From assembly GCA_025618425.1 (NCBI GenBank), contig CM046833.1, positions 3,262,672 to 3,326,671 of the forward strand: a DNA stretch of 64,000 nucleotides, given 5' to 3'. Each line of letters starts with the position of its first letter. The stretch's first letter is position 1. A program made the position numbers and the translations under genes. The stretch comes from Heliocidaris tuberculata (taxonomy: Eukaryota; Echinodermata; Echinoidea; Camarodonta; Echinometridae). The notes beneath the pieces are model-generated. The model did no database searches and was not told the origin of the DNA. It saw only the letters and a program-made list of their open reading frames with translations. Positions 22,817-32,645 of the stretch are shown piece after piece.

Positions 22817-23479
22817 GTGAAATCAGGTAAAAAGCCTGAAAGCTTGTATACAAGAGTCTATTAATAGAGGATGCAGGTATACTGAAATATTTTTCTTTGG
22901 AGAAAATAAAAATGCATTACATCAATTATAAATAAACTTTCGTTTCTTGTTATACATGTATTCATCCATAGTTTGGCCAGGCAGTCAGTCACTTTATTTC
23001 TTTTATCATGATTTGTCTTATTTTGTGTAAATTCCCCCCTCATTATGAGAATTCTCTACGATAACGCAGCTTTCCGTATCCTGCTGGCTGTAGGTACGTG
23101 TAATAAGCTTTAACCATGAAGATTCCATACACGCGTCGAGGTGGGTGGTCAGCAACTCCGCATCAACATCGAACCATTTTGTTTATCAAGAACCGATAAT
23201 GCTTTTAGATTATGTGCTTAGTTAGATTGAATATACACAGCTCCATTGTCCCGCGTATTACTGTAATCTGGCTTGTAAAGCAATCTGTTTGCACCATCAC
23301 ACAAAACAGAACAAGGCAAAAACAAACAAATTAACAGACGAAAAAAGAATTTGATAGCTCCTCGATCGCGCCAACGATATACAAGAGCGCGTCGCGTGAA
23401 ATTACATTAGGTCCATATACCATACTCATTATCAACCACAAAATTGCCTACCACAAATCATTATCATAATTACATATTC

Positions 23480-23760
23480 TTGATAATAATTATTATTTTA
23501 TTGTGATCATTATCATAAGATCATGGCGATTGATATTCAAAGTCCAGATGACCGTCATGACTTGCCTCATTATCGCCATGCTCATGATATATCCTTTCTT
23601 AATGATATTCATTGACAACATAATTTCTTGATCATGCATAATCATCATTATAATCATCACCATCATTATCATCATCATGATCATCATCAGCATGATCATT
23701 ATTATCATACAAGACCTTTTCTTTATCATTATCAGCACCAACTTTTATGACTTTATCATC
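23480..23760. repeat. ATC/TCA-rich tract
   Basis: Irregular ATCATTATCATCATC repetition giving artefactual Met/Ile-rich frames on both strands. Confidence 0.8.
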
Positions 23761-24535
23761 ATGTTCTCTAAACTTTGGAACACATCTCGTGCCCTGCAGC
23801 TAAAAATTGAAAAAATCCTCACGTTCCTTGCCCAGAAGCCTTATATTGGTTTAGACTTTAGTTTAGATTCATCTTTTAGGACATAATTCGGTACGAGCTG
23901 TTGTCACGCCAATTCTTGTAACTCATCTGAACCCCTGAACCTCTTAAACTTGTCATAAATAATATCTCAATATTCATGTAATATCATGACTACTTGGTTG
24001 GAGTGACATGAGGTTAAAGGTCGAAAAGAAAAACATACAGACATGAAAAATTTCTCTGTACGACAGTACGATTTGACGATTTCTTTTGGCAGTTTGGCAC
24101 TACAGCTTATCCCGACTCATCATGCTCATGGATTCTGCGGAGTATACCTACTAGTAGGTCACCTATCAGAAGTAAAAGTATATGTAGGTGTTTCGCGGAT
24201 AGATTTTGAGTGCTGATTACACACCAAACAACAATTCATTTATTAAAAAAAAATAATAATAAAAGCGACATCTCATGATGAACATTTCAAATAAACCAGG
24301 AAAAATAGAGACCATTACACGTGCATCTCAGTCTCCCGCCTTCATTCTAATTTCTATATTATTTGGATTACATCTAGTTTGTAATCAATGTATACGTGAA
24401 TTCAGAGTAATAATGTAATAATGTTTCAATAAAGACACCAATCGATCATGACGTGAATGATCCAATGCACTTACTGCTTCTCTTCATTTTAAACTTTCAG
24501 TACACAAACAAAGCATAACTATATTATTGACATAC

Positions 24536-24590
24536 CCGTGAGCATCAGAAATGACGTAAGCCAGGATAATATTTGAGATCGAAACTCCAT
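24536..24590 (-). CDS. Locus A exon 1: start codon and signal peptide
   Basis: The coding part is 55 bases: ATG at 24,590, then MEFRSQILSWLTSFLMLT, and a GTATGT donor from 24,535 leaving phase 1. A short polar start with Arg and then a hydrophobic stretch is signal-peptide-like and suits the extracellular domains downstream. The ATG has G at +4. A TATA box lies 134 bases upstream. Alternative reading: a TTGTTTTGCAG acceptor about 42 bases upstream would make this an internal phase 1-1 exon, because the frame stays open to it. Confidence 0.6.
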
Positions 24591-24723
24591 AGTTCCAATA
24601 CCTCGTACGCAGGGGTTCTTATTGGTGTGGGCTGCAAAACAATGAATGAGGACTGAGCAATGAATGCTCTCGGACACATACACTTGTTTGATATCCGTAG
24701 ACAGGATGGGAGTACATCCGGGA

Positions 24724-24731
24724 CTTTTATA
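24724..24731 (-). promoter_or_regulatory. TATA box upstream of locus A exon 1
   Basis: TATAAAAG on the minus strand, 134 bases before the proposed start codon. This would put transcription start near 24,700 and give a 5' UTR of about 110 bases. The perfect TATA word together with a signal-peptide exon is the main argument that A has its own promoter. Confidence 0.5.
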
Positions 24732-24867
24732 ACTTTAATTAGCCAACCAACTTCTGTTTTTCATCTGTTCATCTTTTCCGGCGCTTTGATTGGTTAGATT
24801 TCCGGACCAATTTTGTGACTCGATCGTAGCCCATTTTCTGTACGGTTGTAACCTCATTCATATAGAG

Positions 24868-25065
24868 CAGGGCGTGTGTGTGTGTGTGTGTGTGTGGGGG
24901 GGGGGTGGATCACGGGGGCCAGATCGAACCCCCCTTTTTTCTTGTCTGATATTTTTGGGGTAGTGGAAACCTGCTTATTATGCTCGATACCAACCTTTTG
25001 CATTTTTGCTGGGGGGGGGGGGGGGATTGGAACCCCTTGTACAAAATCCTGGAACCGCCCCTGAA
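24868..25065. repeat. Poly-G repeat with GT microsatellite
   Basis: It starts near GCAGGGCGTGTGTGTG and ends CTGGAACCGCCCCTGAAG, with (GT)11, a G10 run and a G14 run inside. It belongs to the 'ggcggatccagg' class of short poly-G elements. Confidence 0.5.
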
Positions 25066-25714
25066 GAGGTCTTATCAATATAGCACCTTGCGTGAGAGAG
25101 TGAGATGGATAATTTAGACAGATCCTCTCCTGTATTCGTTGCAATATTTCCTGTATCTTATTGATAAGTAAATTAGATTTATCGTGAGAATCTCTCAGAC
25201 TCAGGTGCAGATTAAGGGGGCCCATACACGGCCTTTGCCTCTACTTTTATACCAAAACGGCAAGTAAAAGAAAATGTTAGAGAATTTTGTTTTTCTTCCT
25301 TCCTTTCTTGCTAACTTTTCGGAGTTTTTTTTCTAACTTGTGACCCCGACCCAGAATCCTGGCTCCACCCCAAGATAAGTTTCCCATACTTTGATTCCCA
25401 TTTTCACCATACCACACATGAATTTCCGGAAAATAAATACCATCGCATGAAATCGATCATTTAACTCCGGTAGGCCCCTGATGGATTTCCTGAAAAGGAA
25501 TACTATTTACCTGATTTGAATACATCCTAATTTCCACTCTGCTAGAATACCCGTGACGCGTGTAAAATCAACCCTACATAAAAACGGGCCAGCGCACCCC
25601 CCCCCCCCCTTCGAAGCCTTGGCAGGTCAAGCGGGGTATACATTTCTCATGGAGGGGAATCAAATTTTTGAAGAGAAAAAGATGCTTACTTCCCAACTCT
25701 CTCTCTCTCTCTCA

Positions 25715-25895
25715 AAAAAGAAGTGATTACTGACGTCACTCCCTGAAGAGTGAAAATAGAGTGAAACTCCACTCTTTTCCTTTTAGAGAGCACTCGATAG
25801 TCACTCGATATTCACTCCTAAACAAGTGATCACTGACGCCACTCACGGGGTAGAGAAAATATATTGAAAATTCACTTTCTTTTTAGATAGAGAAG
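25715..25895. repeat. CACTCGATAGTCACTCGATA repeat, copy 1
   Basis: Contains ACTGACGTCACTCC, AAACTCCACTCTTTTCCTTT, CACTCGATATTCACTCC and AAACAAGTGATCACTGACG. A close copy at 43,675-43,885 keeps the same block order and orientation. Confidence 0.7.
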
Positions 25896-26684
25896 ATCCC
25901 CCTCCCCACTGAGAGAGGCGGGAGATGGCCGACCCCCCTCCCCGCGTGATTCCCGAAATCATGGTACGGTTGGGGGGGGGGGGGTAATCTCTAAATGTGG
26001 GCTCATTTCATGGGATGGAGAAATTAGAATTCATTTGATAGTGGCTTTACAGACTGGAGATGAGCAAGCTTCTTTCTAGATGAATCATTTCAACTGACAG
26101 ATCTTTTCCATTTTTTTTTTTTTTTTGGGGGGGGGGGTGAATTTTATTTGCCTGAAGGATGAACATACGAGATATGGTTTCAATTTTCGACATAAACCGA
26201 TCATTTTATTTTTGGAACGTATACTTCGTCGTTAATGTTGTTCAGTTTCAAAAATTGCTCTAAGATAAGAAGATTCGTGGATCATTATGATCATGAATTA
26301 GGATCTCATATTCTCTTTTCTCATGTTTGTGCAGATTCTTTTATCATCACTATTTTTTTTTTGTTTTGTTTTTTTTGTTAAAGGAAATAATATCATCATG
26401 ATGGGTTTTCCCGGCATTCCTAACATAACTACAGAGTTAAACCTTCGTCACAAGAGGGCAACATGCTAGCCTCTAAATAGAGCTTATCGGGTGCACCATG
26501 AAATTACCAGTCATGCATTATTATTATTTTTTTCCCTGTCATTTAATGGTGATGGAATTGGTCAGATTTTTTTGATATTTTCATTGTGAAGCGCATGTTA
26601 TACCATTGCCTGTTTGGATACAGACTTGAATAAAGATATACCAACGTATCTTTCCCAGCTCTCACAAGGGGGTATATCATTTCA

Positions 26685-27013
26685 GGGGGCACTCGTTTTT
26701 CCGAAGGTTTGTATTTCCGAAGGTTCATAATTCCGAAACACAAATTTCCGGGGGGCACTCGTTTTTCCGAAGGTTTGTATTTCCGAAGGTTCATAATTCC
26801 GAAACACAAATTTCCGGGGGGCACTCGTTTTTCCGAAGGTTTGTATTTCCGAAGGTTCATAATTCCGAAACACAAATTTCCGGGGGGCACTCGTTTTTCC
26901 GAAGGTTTGTATTTCCGAAGGTTCATAATTCCGAAACACAAATTTCCGGGGGGCACTTGTTTTTCCGAAGGTTCGTATTTCCGAAGGTTCATAATTCCGA
27001 AACACAAATTTCC
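26685..27013. repeat. Five tandem 66-bp units of the TTCCGAA family
   Basis: Phase marks at 26,689, 26,755, 26,821, 26,887 and 26,953 give an exact 66-bp period. Unit: GGGGGGCACTCGTTTTTCC, GAAGGTTTGTATTTCCGAAG, GTTCATAATTCCGAAACACA, AATTTCC. Only the last unit differs visibly (CACTTG, GGTTCG). Because 66 is divisible by three, frames on both strands stay open as 22-residue periodic proteins; they are not genes. Confidence 0.95.
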
Positions 27014-27445
27014 CATGCCTGGGGGTTCATAATTCCGAAAATGAAAAAGGGTGCATAATTCTGAACATTTGTTGCATTATTCCGAAGGTTCGTTATTCCG
27101 AAGGTTCAAAATTCCGAAGGTTCATTATTCCGAAAATGAATTAGGGTTCATATTTCCGAAGGTTCATAATTCCGAAAATGAAAAAGGGTTCATAATTCCG
27201 AACATTTGTTGCATTATTCCGAAGGTTCGTTATTCCGAAGGTTCATATTTCCGAAGTTTCATAAATCCGAAAATGAAAAAGGGTTCATAATTCCGAACAT
27301 TTGTTGCATTATTCCGAAGGTTCGTTATTCCGAAGGTTCGTTTATCCGAATGTTCATAATTCCGAAAATGAATTAGGGTTCATATTACCGAAGGTTCGTA
27401 ATTCCGAAAATGAAATAGGGTTCATTATTCCGAATATGAAATAAG
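27014..27445. repeat. Irregular TTCCGAAGGTTC array, locus 2 continuation
   Basis: About 24 words of CGAAGGTTC, CCGAAAATGAAAAAGGG and CATTTGTTGCATTATTCCG in the same orientation. A loose higher-order repeat of about 120 bp is marked by the CATTTGTTGCA word at about 27,065, 27,202 and 27,297. Confidence 0.85.
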
Positions 27446-27579
27446 GTACCTAAAAAGGAGGGAGGGGGGACCAAAACTACTGAGCAGCCCCCCCCCCCCC
27501 CTCCATATATCAAGGGCAAAAAAAAGGGGGGAGAGAGAGAGATGAAAGATGGGAAACAAAAAATTACAGAATAAGAACC

Positions 27580-28815
27580 AGTGAATTATCTGGTAGCTGC
27601 CTGATCAATTCTATTTTTCCTCATGTTATTCTATGTTTTTATCTTTCTTTCATTTCCTCTTTCTACAACATAACATAAGGAAAATAGCATCATCCGGCGG
27701 CCGCCAGATAATTCTGCATTTCCTTTATATTATGTAGTTTTCCTTCTATCTTCTTCACTTTCTATCTTTACTTATGTTATTCTTTGTTTAATTCTTTTAT
27801 CTTTGCCTATCTTTACTTATGTTATTCTTTGTTTTTATCCTATCATTTCCTCTTTCTATCTTCATTATGTTATTCTTTAAATTTCTTCTATCTTCTTCTC
27901 TTTCTATCTTTCCTTATGTTATTCTTTTTTTTATTTCTCTCTCTATATTCATTAATTCAAAAATAGGAAACGATAGGATAAAAGCAAAGAATAACAAAAG
28001 GAAAGATTGAAAGAGAGGAAGATAGAAGGATAAAAACAAAGAATAACATTAGTAAAGTTAGAAAGAGAAGATGATGGAAGGAAAACAACATAACATTGGC
28101 GGCCGCCAGATAATTCCCTATTTCCCCCTAAGTTATGTAGTTTTCCTTCCATCACCTTTTCTCTCTAACTTTTCTTGTGTTATTCTTTGTTTTTATCCTT
28201 CTATCTTCCTCTCTTTCTATCTTTCCTTTTGTTATTCTTTGTTTTTATCCTGTCGTTTCCTATTTTTAACATAATCAATAGAGAGAGAAATTAAAAAGGA
28301 ATAACATAAGGAAAGATAGAAAGAGAAGAAGATAGAAGAAACTTTTTAAAAGAATAACATCTTATAGTTTCCTATTTGTAACATAATGAACATAGACAGT
28401 GAAAATGATAGAATAAAAACAAAAAATAACATAAGGAAAGATAGAAAGAGAAAAAGATAGAAGAAACTTGGACGAAGAATAACATAATGAAGATAGAAAG
28501 AGGAAATGATAGAAAGATTTAAAAAAAACAAAGAATAACATAAGGAAAGATAGCTGCCAAAGATAAAAGAATAAAACAAGGAATAACATAAGGAAGGTGG
28601 AAAGTGAAGAAGATAGGAGGAAAACAACATAATATAAGGAAAGAGAATTTTCTGGCGGCTGCCTGATAATTCTATCTTTCCTTATCAGCTTATGTTATGT
28701 TGTAGATAGAAAGAGGAAATGAAAGAAGGATAAAAACAAAGAATAGCATAAGGAAAGATAGTAAGAGAAGAAGATAGAAGGAAAAACAAAGAATAACACA
28801 AGGAAAGATAGAATT
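27580..28815. repeat. Polypurine/polypyrimidine inverted array with NotI-site palindromes
   Basis: Words such as AACATAAGGAAAGATAGAAA and GAGAAGAAGATAGAAG alternate with blocks of their inverse (CTTTCTATCTTTCCTTATGT). The strand bias flips at about 27,960, 28,125 and 28,270. Four related marks read CAGATAATTC or its inverse next to GGCGGCCGCC or a degraded form (27,587, 27,697, 28,100, 28,650). Frames over it are Phe/Leu/Tyr-rich artefacts. Confidence 0.8.
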
Positions 28816-28956
28816 AATTTTAGGTTTTCCAAAAAGGTGTATTTATTGTACTTCCACAATGAAAGGGAATTGCTGACTGAAAGTCACTGAATGAATCTGT
28901 GTATCAAGCTAGGGCTGTCAAATTGATGTCAAAGTTAAAAAGTAAAATTTCCTTAC

Positions 28957-29088
28957 CACAGTCTATTTCATCACTATGATCATCACATTGTGGAGAACCA
29001 TCACAGCGCCATTCAACAGGTATACAAGGAATACTTCCTGAAATGCATTTAAATTCATCAGCATAGCAGGAACGTGGCTGCTCAACAT
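28957..29088 (-). CDS. Locus B: LDL-receptor class A domain 2 exon
   Basis: A 132-base phase 1-1 exon with acceptor TTTGTTTGCAG before 29,088 and donor GTAAGG from 28,956. It encodes [20 protein letters not shown], then [20 protein letters not shown] and IDC. All six LDLa cysteines and the calcium-cage acidic cluster ([11 protein letters not shown]) are intact. It is the last recognised exon of B. Confidence 0.94.
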
Positions 29089-29588
29089 CTGCAAACAAAA
29101 TCACAGAATTTGACAACAATTTGTAAGAGATCACATCAAAGAAATCAGGCATTCGGAATGATCCTTTCTCTATGAGATCGCTAAATGATATCTTTCAACG
29201 AAAATAAAAATCGTGAACTATTATTCATATTCGTTTCTTCAGACTCATGCAGAAATCATGCCACAATTTTTCACACATCTCTCTATATCTCTCTTAATCT
29301 TCTGCATAGTGGGGAACCATCTTGTCATGTATATAAATGAGTGCTTCCAAGATGTGAAGCTAATGCTTATATTGGAGATGCGATTTCTTCCTTTGGGTTG
29401 TTTTATTTTTCGCAAGTTATTTGTTAATTGAATATTCATCTAATAAATTTAGTGAATAAATGAACTTAGTCCCTTCATACTGTTTGTAGGAAGCTTATCA
29501 GTCAGGCATCTACGGTAAAATTCTGTTCAAAATTTAAGATTTGCTAACATTTTTGGAATAGAAAAAAATCATGGAGAATGGAATAAAA

Positions 29589-29737
29589 TCACGGTGTTTT
29601 TATTTGCAAGTACATCACTATAGCAGCCAAGGCCATTAGAATGATCAAAATGACCGCCATAAGAAAATTTTTTTTATCTGACCTGTCATGACTGCCAAGA
29701 TAAAGTGTTTTTTTTAAATAGAAATAAAAATCGATAC
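29589..29737 (-). other. Read-through extension of LDLa1 with a transmembrane-like segment
   Basis: Continuing the LDLa1 frame past its donor gives [16 protein letters not shown], a basic DRSDKK, then about 20 hydrophobic residues and the short tail QIKTP before TGA. An AATAAA overlaps the last codons. This could be an alternative terminal exon that anchors the protein, or intron that is open by chance. Confidence 0.3.
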
Positions 29738-29881
29738 CACAGTCTAATTCATCACTCTCGTCATCACATTCTGGTAGACCGTCACATCGCCAACCTATCG
29801 GAATACAAAGGATATCTCCTGAAATACAACTGAATTCCGCAGCATCGCAGGTCGGTCGCTGGTTTTCAGCCAAGTCAACGC
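29738..29881 (-). CDS. Locus B: LDL-receptor class A domain 1 exon
   Basis: A 144-base phase 1-1 exon, acceptor TTGCTTTCAG before 29,881 and donor GTATCG from 29,737. It encodes [20 protein letters not shown], then [20 protein letters not shown] and DC, with six cysteines and the acidic calcium site. If the donor is ignored the frame continues 48 codons to a stop near 29,589, including a hydrophobic run ([19 protein letters not shown]) that could span a membrane. Confidence 0.94.
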
Positions 29882-29974
29882 CTGAAAGCAAAATCATAGA
29901 ACTTTTCACAGTTGATAGACCCCTGTTTAATAAGCTCATGCACTTGGAAATTTCCCTCAAGAATCCAGTCTGGA

Positions 29975-30046
29975 AGTGGAAGCACTATGGTATATTGATG
30001 AAGGCTCTTGACTCTCATACGAGAGGTCTTCGGTTTGATCTTTGCT
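29975..30046 (+). mobile_element. SINE head fragment inserted in an LDLa exon relic
   Basis: GAAGCACTATGGTATATTGA followed by TGAAGGCTCTTGACTCTCA and GGTTTGATC matches the head of the SINE at 48,444 (GGGAGCACTGTGGTCTATTG, TGAAGGCTCTTGACTTGAG, GGGTTCGATC). It ends where LDLa-like text begins. Confidence 0.6.
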
Positions 30047-30160
30047 CGTCACAATGTCATTCAACAGGGATCTAAAAAAAATTGGGGATACCTGAAATGC
30101 AACTGAACTGACCAGGCCAGCAGGGACTCTTGCTCAACGCATACGAGCAAAATCAGAGCA
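30047..30160 (-). pseudogene. Decayed third LDLa exon
   Basis: Minus-strand text aligns with the LDLa2 exon and its upstream intron: GTTGAGCA at the start, TTGCATTTCAGG in place of TGCATTTCAGGA, and CCCTGTTGAATGACATTGTG in place of ACCTGTTGAATGGCGCTGTG. The upstream GAGCAAAATCAGAGCATT matches the acceptor flank of the two live exons (GCAAAATCAnAGAA). Frameshifts are present, and the acidic C-terminal half is replaced by a SINE fragment. Confidence 0.7.
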
Positions 30161-30524
30161 TTGTTTGTATTAAATTGATATCAAAGCTAGAGGTGAGTTC
30201 AGGTAATTGATATTGGCTTCGATAAATTATTGTTTATGACGTAGTAAATGTCACATTTTGAGTTGACAATTGACATCCAATCACATAAGCCTGTCTTGTT
30301 AATGTAAATGTTATATTTCTTTTCATAATCATTTGAAGCTATTGATTCTCTTGAAATGTAGTTTTTGTTAATTTGTGACATTTGTTATGGTTTTCATACT
30401 CATTCTGATTTCGTGCACTATACAAGTCGAAATTATCATTATTAATTATTATTACTGAATACACTATCATTGCCATCATATAAGCCTTGTTCACATAATG
30501 TACCAATGACATCTAATCACATAC

Positions 30525-30693
30525 CTTGTTCACATTGTACTAGAAGGTTCGCCCTAAACCCTTTAAATCCCGTCAGGTAATCACTAGTAAAACGGATGAC
30601 CACATAATCTGAAGTGATGTTTATTGGCTCAGGAATGACGTCACCTGAATACTCGCCTACTTGGTCTCGTGTGTTTGATGTGCTGATTAAAAC
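30525..30693 (-). CDS. Locus B: CUB8 second exon
   Basis: A 169-base exon, phase 0 to 1. The acceptor TTTAAATCCAAG has a poor pyrimidine tract; the donor GTATGT runs from 30,524. It encodes VLISTSNTRDQVGEYSGDVI, then PEPINITSDYVVIRFTSDY and GFKGFRANLLVQCEQ. V-x-I-R-F-T-S-D and G-F-R-A are CUB C-terminal signatures. The single Cys pairs with that of the partner exon by position. Confidence 0.87.
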
Positions 30694-31421
30694 CTTGGAT
30701 TTAAAATATATCAGGTATTAAATGATATTATCATGACATTTGAAATGAACTTTGGAAGCTCTTATTATAGTACGAAACGAGTAAAACGTTTGAAGGTCGA
30801 AAGATGGCAGAAAGAGTAAGGACCGAATGAAATATAGGGCTTGTTTCTGAAGAAGAAAGTTCTGAAACTCTTTTTCTCGTACCGACTGTATAAAAACCAT
30901 GATATTATTATGAAAACATGATCTGCTGTTCACAAGTAGACAATTAAAATGTGGGTAAGTAAATTTCGCATTCTTTAAAAAGTGACAGTTAGTGGGCGCT
31001 TATAATTTTTTGATTGAGTACACTATTGCTAACTGGCTAAGGAGTAAAACTACCGAGCAGTGTCTTAGTTCGTTAAGAGCTCAGTAGGAAAAACCTATTG
31101 TTTTTTATGAATCTTGCGTTTAAGTTGGATGTTTCAGTTCGTATGAATTCATACAGATGTGCAACTTGATGGGCAAAATAAAGAGTTAGTAAAATGATTG
31201 ATATTGTATTGTGTACGTAGGCATACCCAACACAAGCATCTGCTTATTATGGGATTGTACACTTATTCTCTGTATTAACATGATTTGCATTACAATCACA
31301 TGGCCCTGCACCTTCAAACTTCACCTATTGAAATGTTATGTAAAATGTGAAAAAATACTGAAGGAAAGTAAATGTTGTTTTGAATAGACTTAGCTTTTTC
31401 TTTTCATAATAACATACGAAC

Positions 31422-31594
31422 CTTGTCATATCCGCTCTCTGTTTGGAAATCTTGAAATGTGATGCTGAGTTGACAGCCTTGATGAGGAAGGTAGATATAC
31501 CACGTGATGTCTTGTCTATCAGGATAGTTTCCGTAAGGATATTTCGGTGAAGCGATAGAATACGCGTCACCATCAGACAGACTGATATTACCGC
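31422..31594 (-). CDS. Locus B: CUB8 first exon
   Basis: A 173-base exon, phase 1 to 0, acceptor GTCTTTAG before 31,594 and donor GTTCGT from 31,421. It encodes GNISLSDGDAYSIASPKYPY, then QDITWYIYLPHQGCQLSITF and QDFQTESGYDK. The S-P-x-Y-P, W-x-I and F-x-x-F elements are CUB landmarks. Confidence 0.9.
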
Positions 31595-32087
31595 CTAAAG
31601 ACGAAAAAATACGTTTGCGACTAGCGCTTCAAATGTCCACCTGATATATTGATATACATACATCCCTCTCCTTTGTCAACTCCCTCTCTCTCAGATGTGT
31701 ATTCTATAAAGATTCATGCATTTTTATACATTATGGTGCTTTCTAAAATTGATATGTAATCATTGATTTGCACTTTTGCGATGTCTACTACCTACCACCC
31801 CCCCCCCCCTCTCTCTCTCTCTTTAAAGTACTTTAATGTAGTTCACGGTTCACATTCATTTGCTTGTAAACCGCAGCCGAAGATTTTAAGGTAAAATGAT
31901 GAAGGGTAATATTAAAACTACACTGTAAAAACCTATTATTATCATTATAATCTCATGGTCGACTTTTTCGTACTCTATATATATGTACTGTATCATTGTA
32001 TTCATTCTGTCTCTCTCACGCTCTATTTTTTAAATTTCTTTTAGGTATGTTTTTATATGCATAAACATTGATAATAAGCTTACGAAC

Positions 32088-32120
32088 CTTGTGCATCGAT
32101 GTAAGGTTCTGTAGTAGCAC
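32088..32120 (-). CDS. Locus B: linker microexon CUB7-CUB8
   Basis: A 33-base phase 1-1 exon (ATTEPYIDAQ), acceptor TCCAACACAG before 32,120 and donor GTTCGT from 32,087. It resembles the linker at 37,739 (PPQPYIDVV). Both flanking CUB exons join to it in frame. Confidence 0.7.
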
Positions 32121-32187
32121 CTGTGTTGGACAAAGATTATAAGATAAGTCCTTGGATACTAACTATTCATTAAGTTATGTCATTTTA

Positions 32188-32645
32188 TCAGTGTTGGGTC
32201 CAAGACCAGAGGGTCCAAGATCAAGATCAAGATCGAGATCAGACAGTCCGAGATCCAGATCAAGATCGAGATCCGCAGCTCAAGATCGAGATTAGAACAT
32301 CTGAGATCAAGATCAGATATGTCCGAGATCAAGATCAACATCGAGGTTACTGATGCCCATCTCGAGACTGGTCTCGAGATCAAGATCGATATCGAGGTAC
32401 CCAACAGTGAGTCGTGTTTTCGCCGATTGGTCAACGATTTTAAAAGCTTTTTTGTTTGATAATTTACGTAATAACAATGTTGATCTCGAGCGATCTCGAG
32501 CGAAAATTCCGAGAACAGAAGCTCCGAGATCAAGATCAAGATCAAGACCAACACCTTCGAGATCAAGAACAAGCTCGAGGTTACTGATGCCGATCTCGAG
32601 ACTGGTCTCGAGATCAAGATCGATCTCGAGGTACCCAACACTACA
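32188..32645. mobile_element. GATC-rich element with AGTGTTGGGT inverted ends
   Basis: It begins AGTGTTGGGTCC and ends GGTACCCAACACT. Much of it is GAGATCAAGATC repetition. An internal direct repeat of about 60 bp (CTCGAGACTGGTCTCGAGAT, AAGATCGAT, CGAGGTACCCAACA) occurs near 32,350-32,411 and 32,585-32,643. Long frames on both strands are repeat artefacts. Confidence 0.65.

Larger units (their letters stand above)
15735..24535. other. Large intron of locus A filled with repeats
   Basis: About 8.8 kb between the linker microexon and the signal-peptide exon. It holds LINE 3' ends (16,852 and 19,499), a GGCTGCAGCC-type repeat (17,740-18,085), a TTCCGAA array (18,585-18,905), poly-G/C runs, a foldback element (22,229-22,816) and an ATC/TCA-rich tract (23,480-23,760). 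I saw no further exon. Microexons are easy to miss in sequence this AT-rich. Confidence 0.6.
469..24731 (-). other. Locus A: multi-Frizzled-CRD extracellular protein gene, 5' end and 11 exons, 3' end off window
   Basis: Eleven minus-strand exons (55, 48, 128, 256, 405, 294, 213, 150, 144, 150 and 348 coding bases) join in one frame to about 730 codons. Order: signal peptide, linker, Fz1, Fz2, FN3, Fz3, Ig, Fz4, with an open phase-1 end at the left edge. All borders are GT/AG, and all junctions are phase 1 except one phase 0 inside Fz1. Frizzled CRDs are ten-cysteine modules that in Frizzled, SFRP, ROR, MFRP and corin bind Wnt or lipid-like ligands. Four CRDs with Ig and FN3 in one chain match no family I can name. 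The product should enter the secretory pathway; whether it is secreted or membrane bound depends on exons outside the window. Upstream lies locus B in the same orientation; the two could be one gene. Confidence 0.8.
24737..28956. other. Stretch between locus A promoter and LDLa2 of locus B
   Basis: No exon was recognised in 4.2 kb. It contains poly-G elements, the GTGATCACTGACGTCACT repeat (25,715-25,895), the 66-bp array (26,685-27,013), the wider TTCCGAA array and the purine/pyrimidine inverted array (27,580-28,815). If A and B are separate genes, the last exon and poly(A) site of B must lie here and I did not find them. Confidence 0.55.

Noticed and set aside
24854..25225. 123-codon minus-strand frame
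   Set aside because: Runs through a poly-G/GT repeat element; the non-repeat part has no recognised homology and no in-phase borders to either locus.
26543..27032. 22-residue periodic proteins on both strands (157 and 107 codons)
   Set aside because: Five 66-bp tandem repeats keep all frames open because 66 is a multiple of three. No splice signals or homology.
27784..28630. Phe/Leu/Tyr-rich frames resembling membrane proteins
   Set aside because: Low-complexity polypyrimidine array; frames occur on both strands and change with strand flips.
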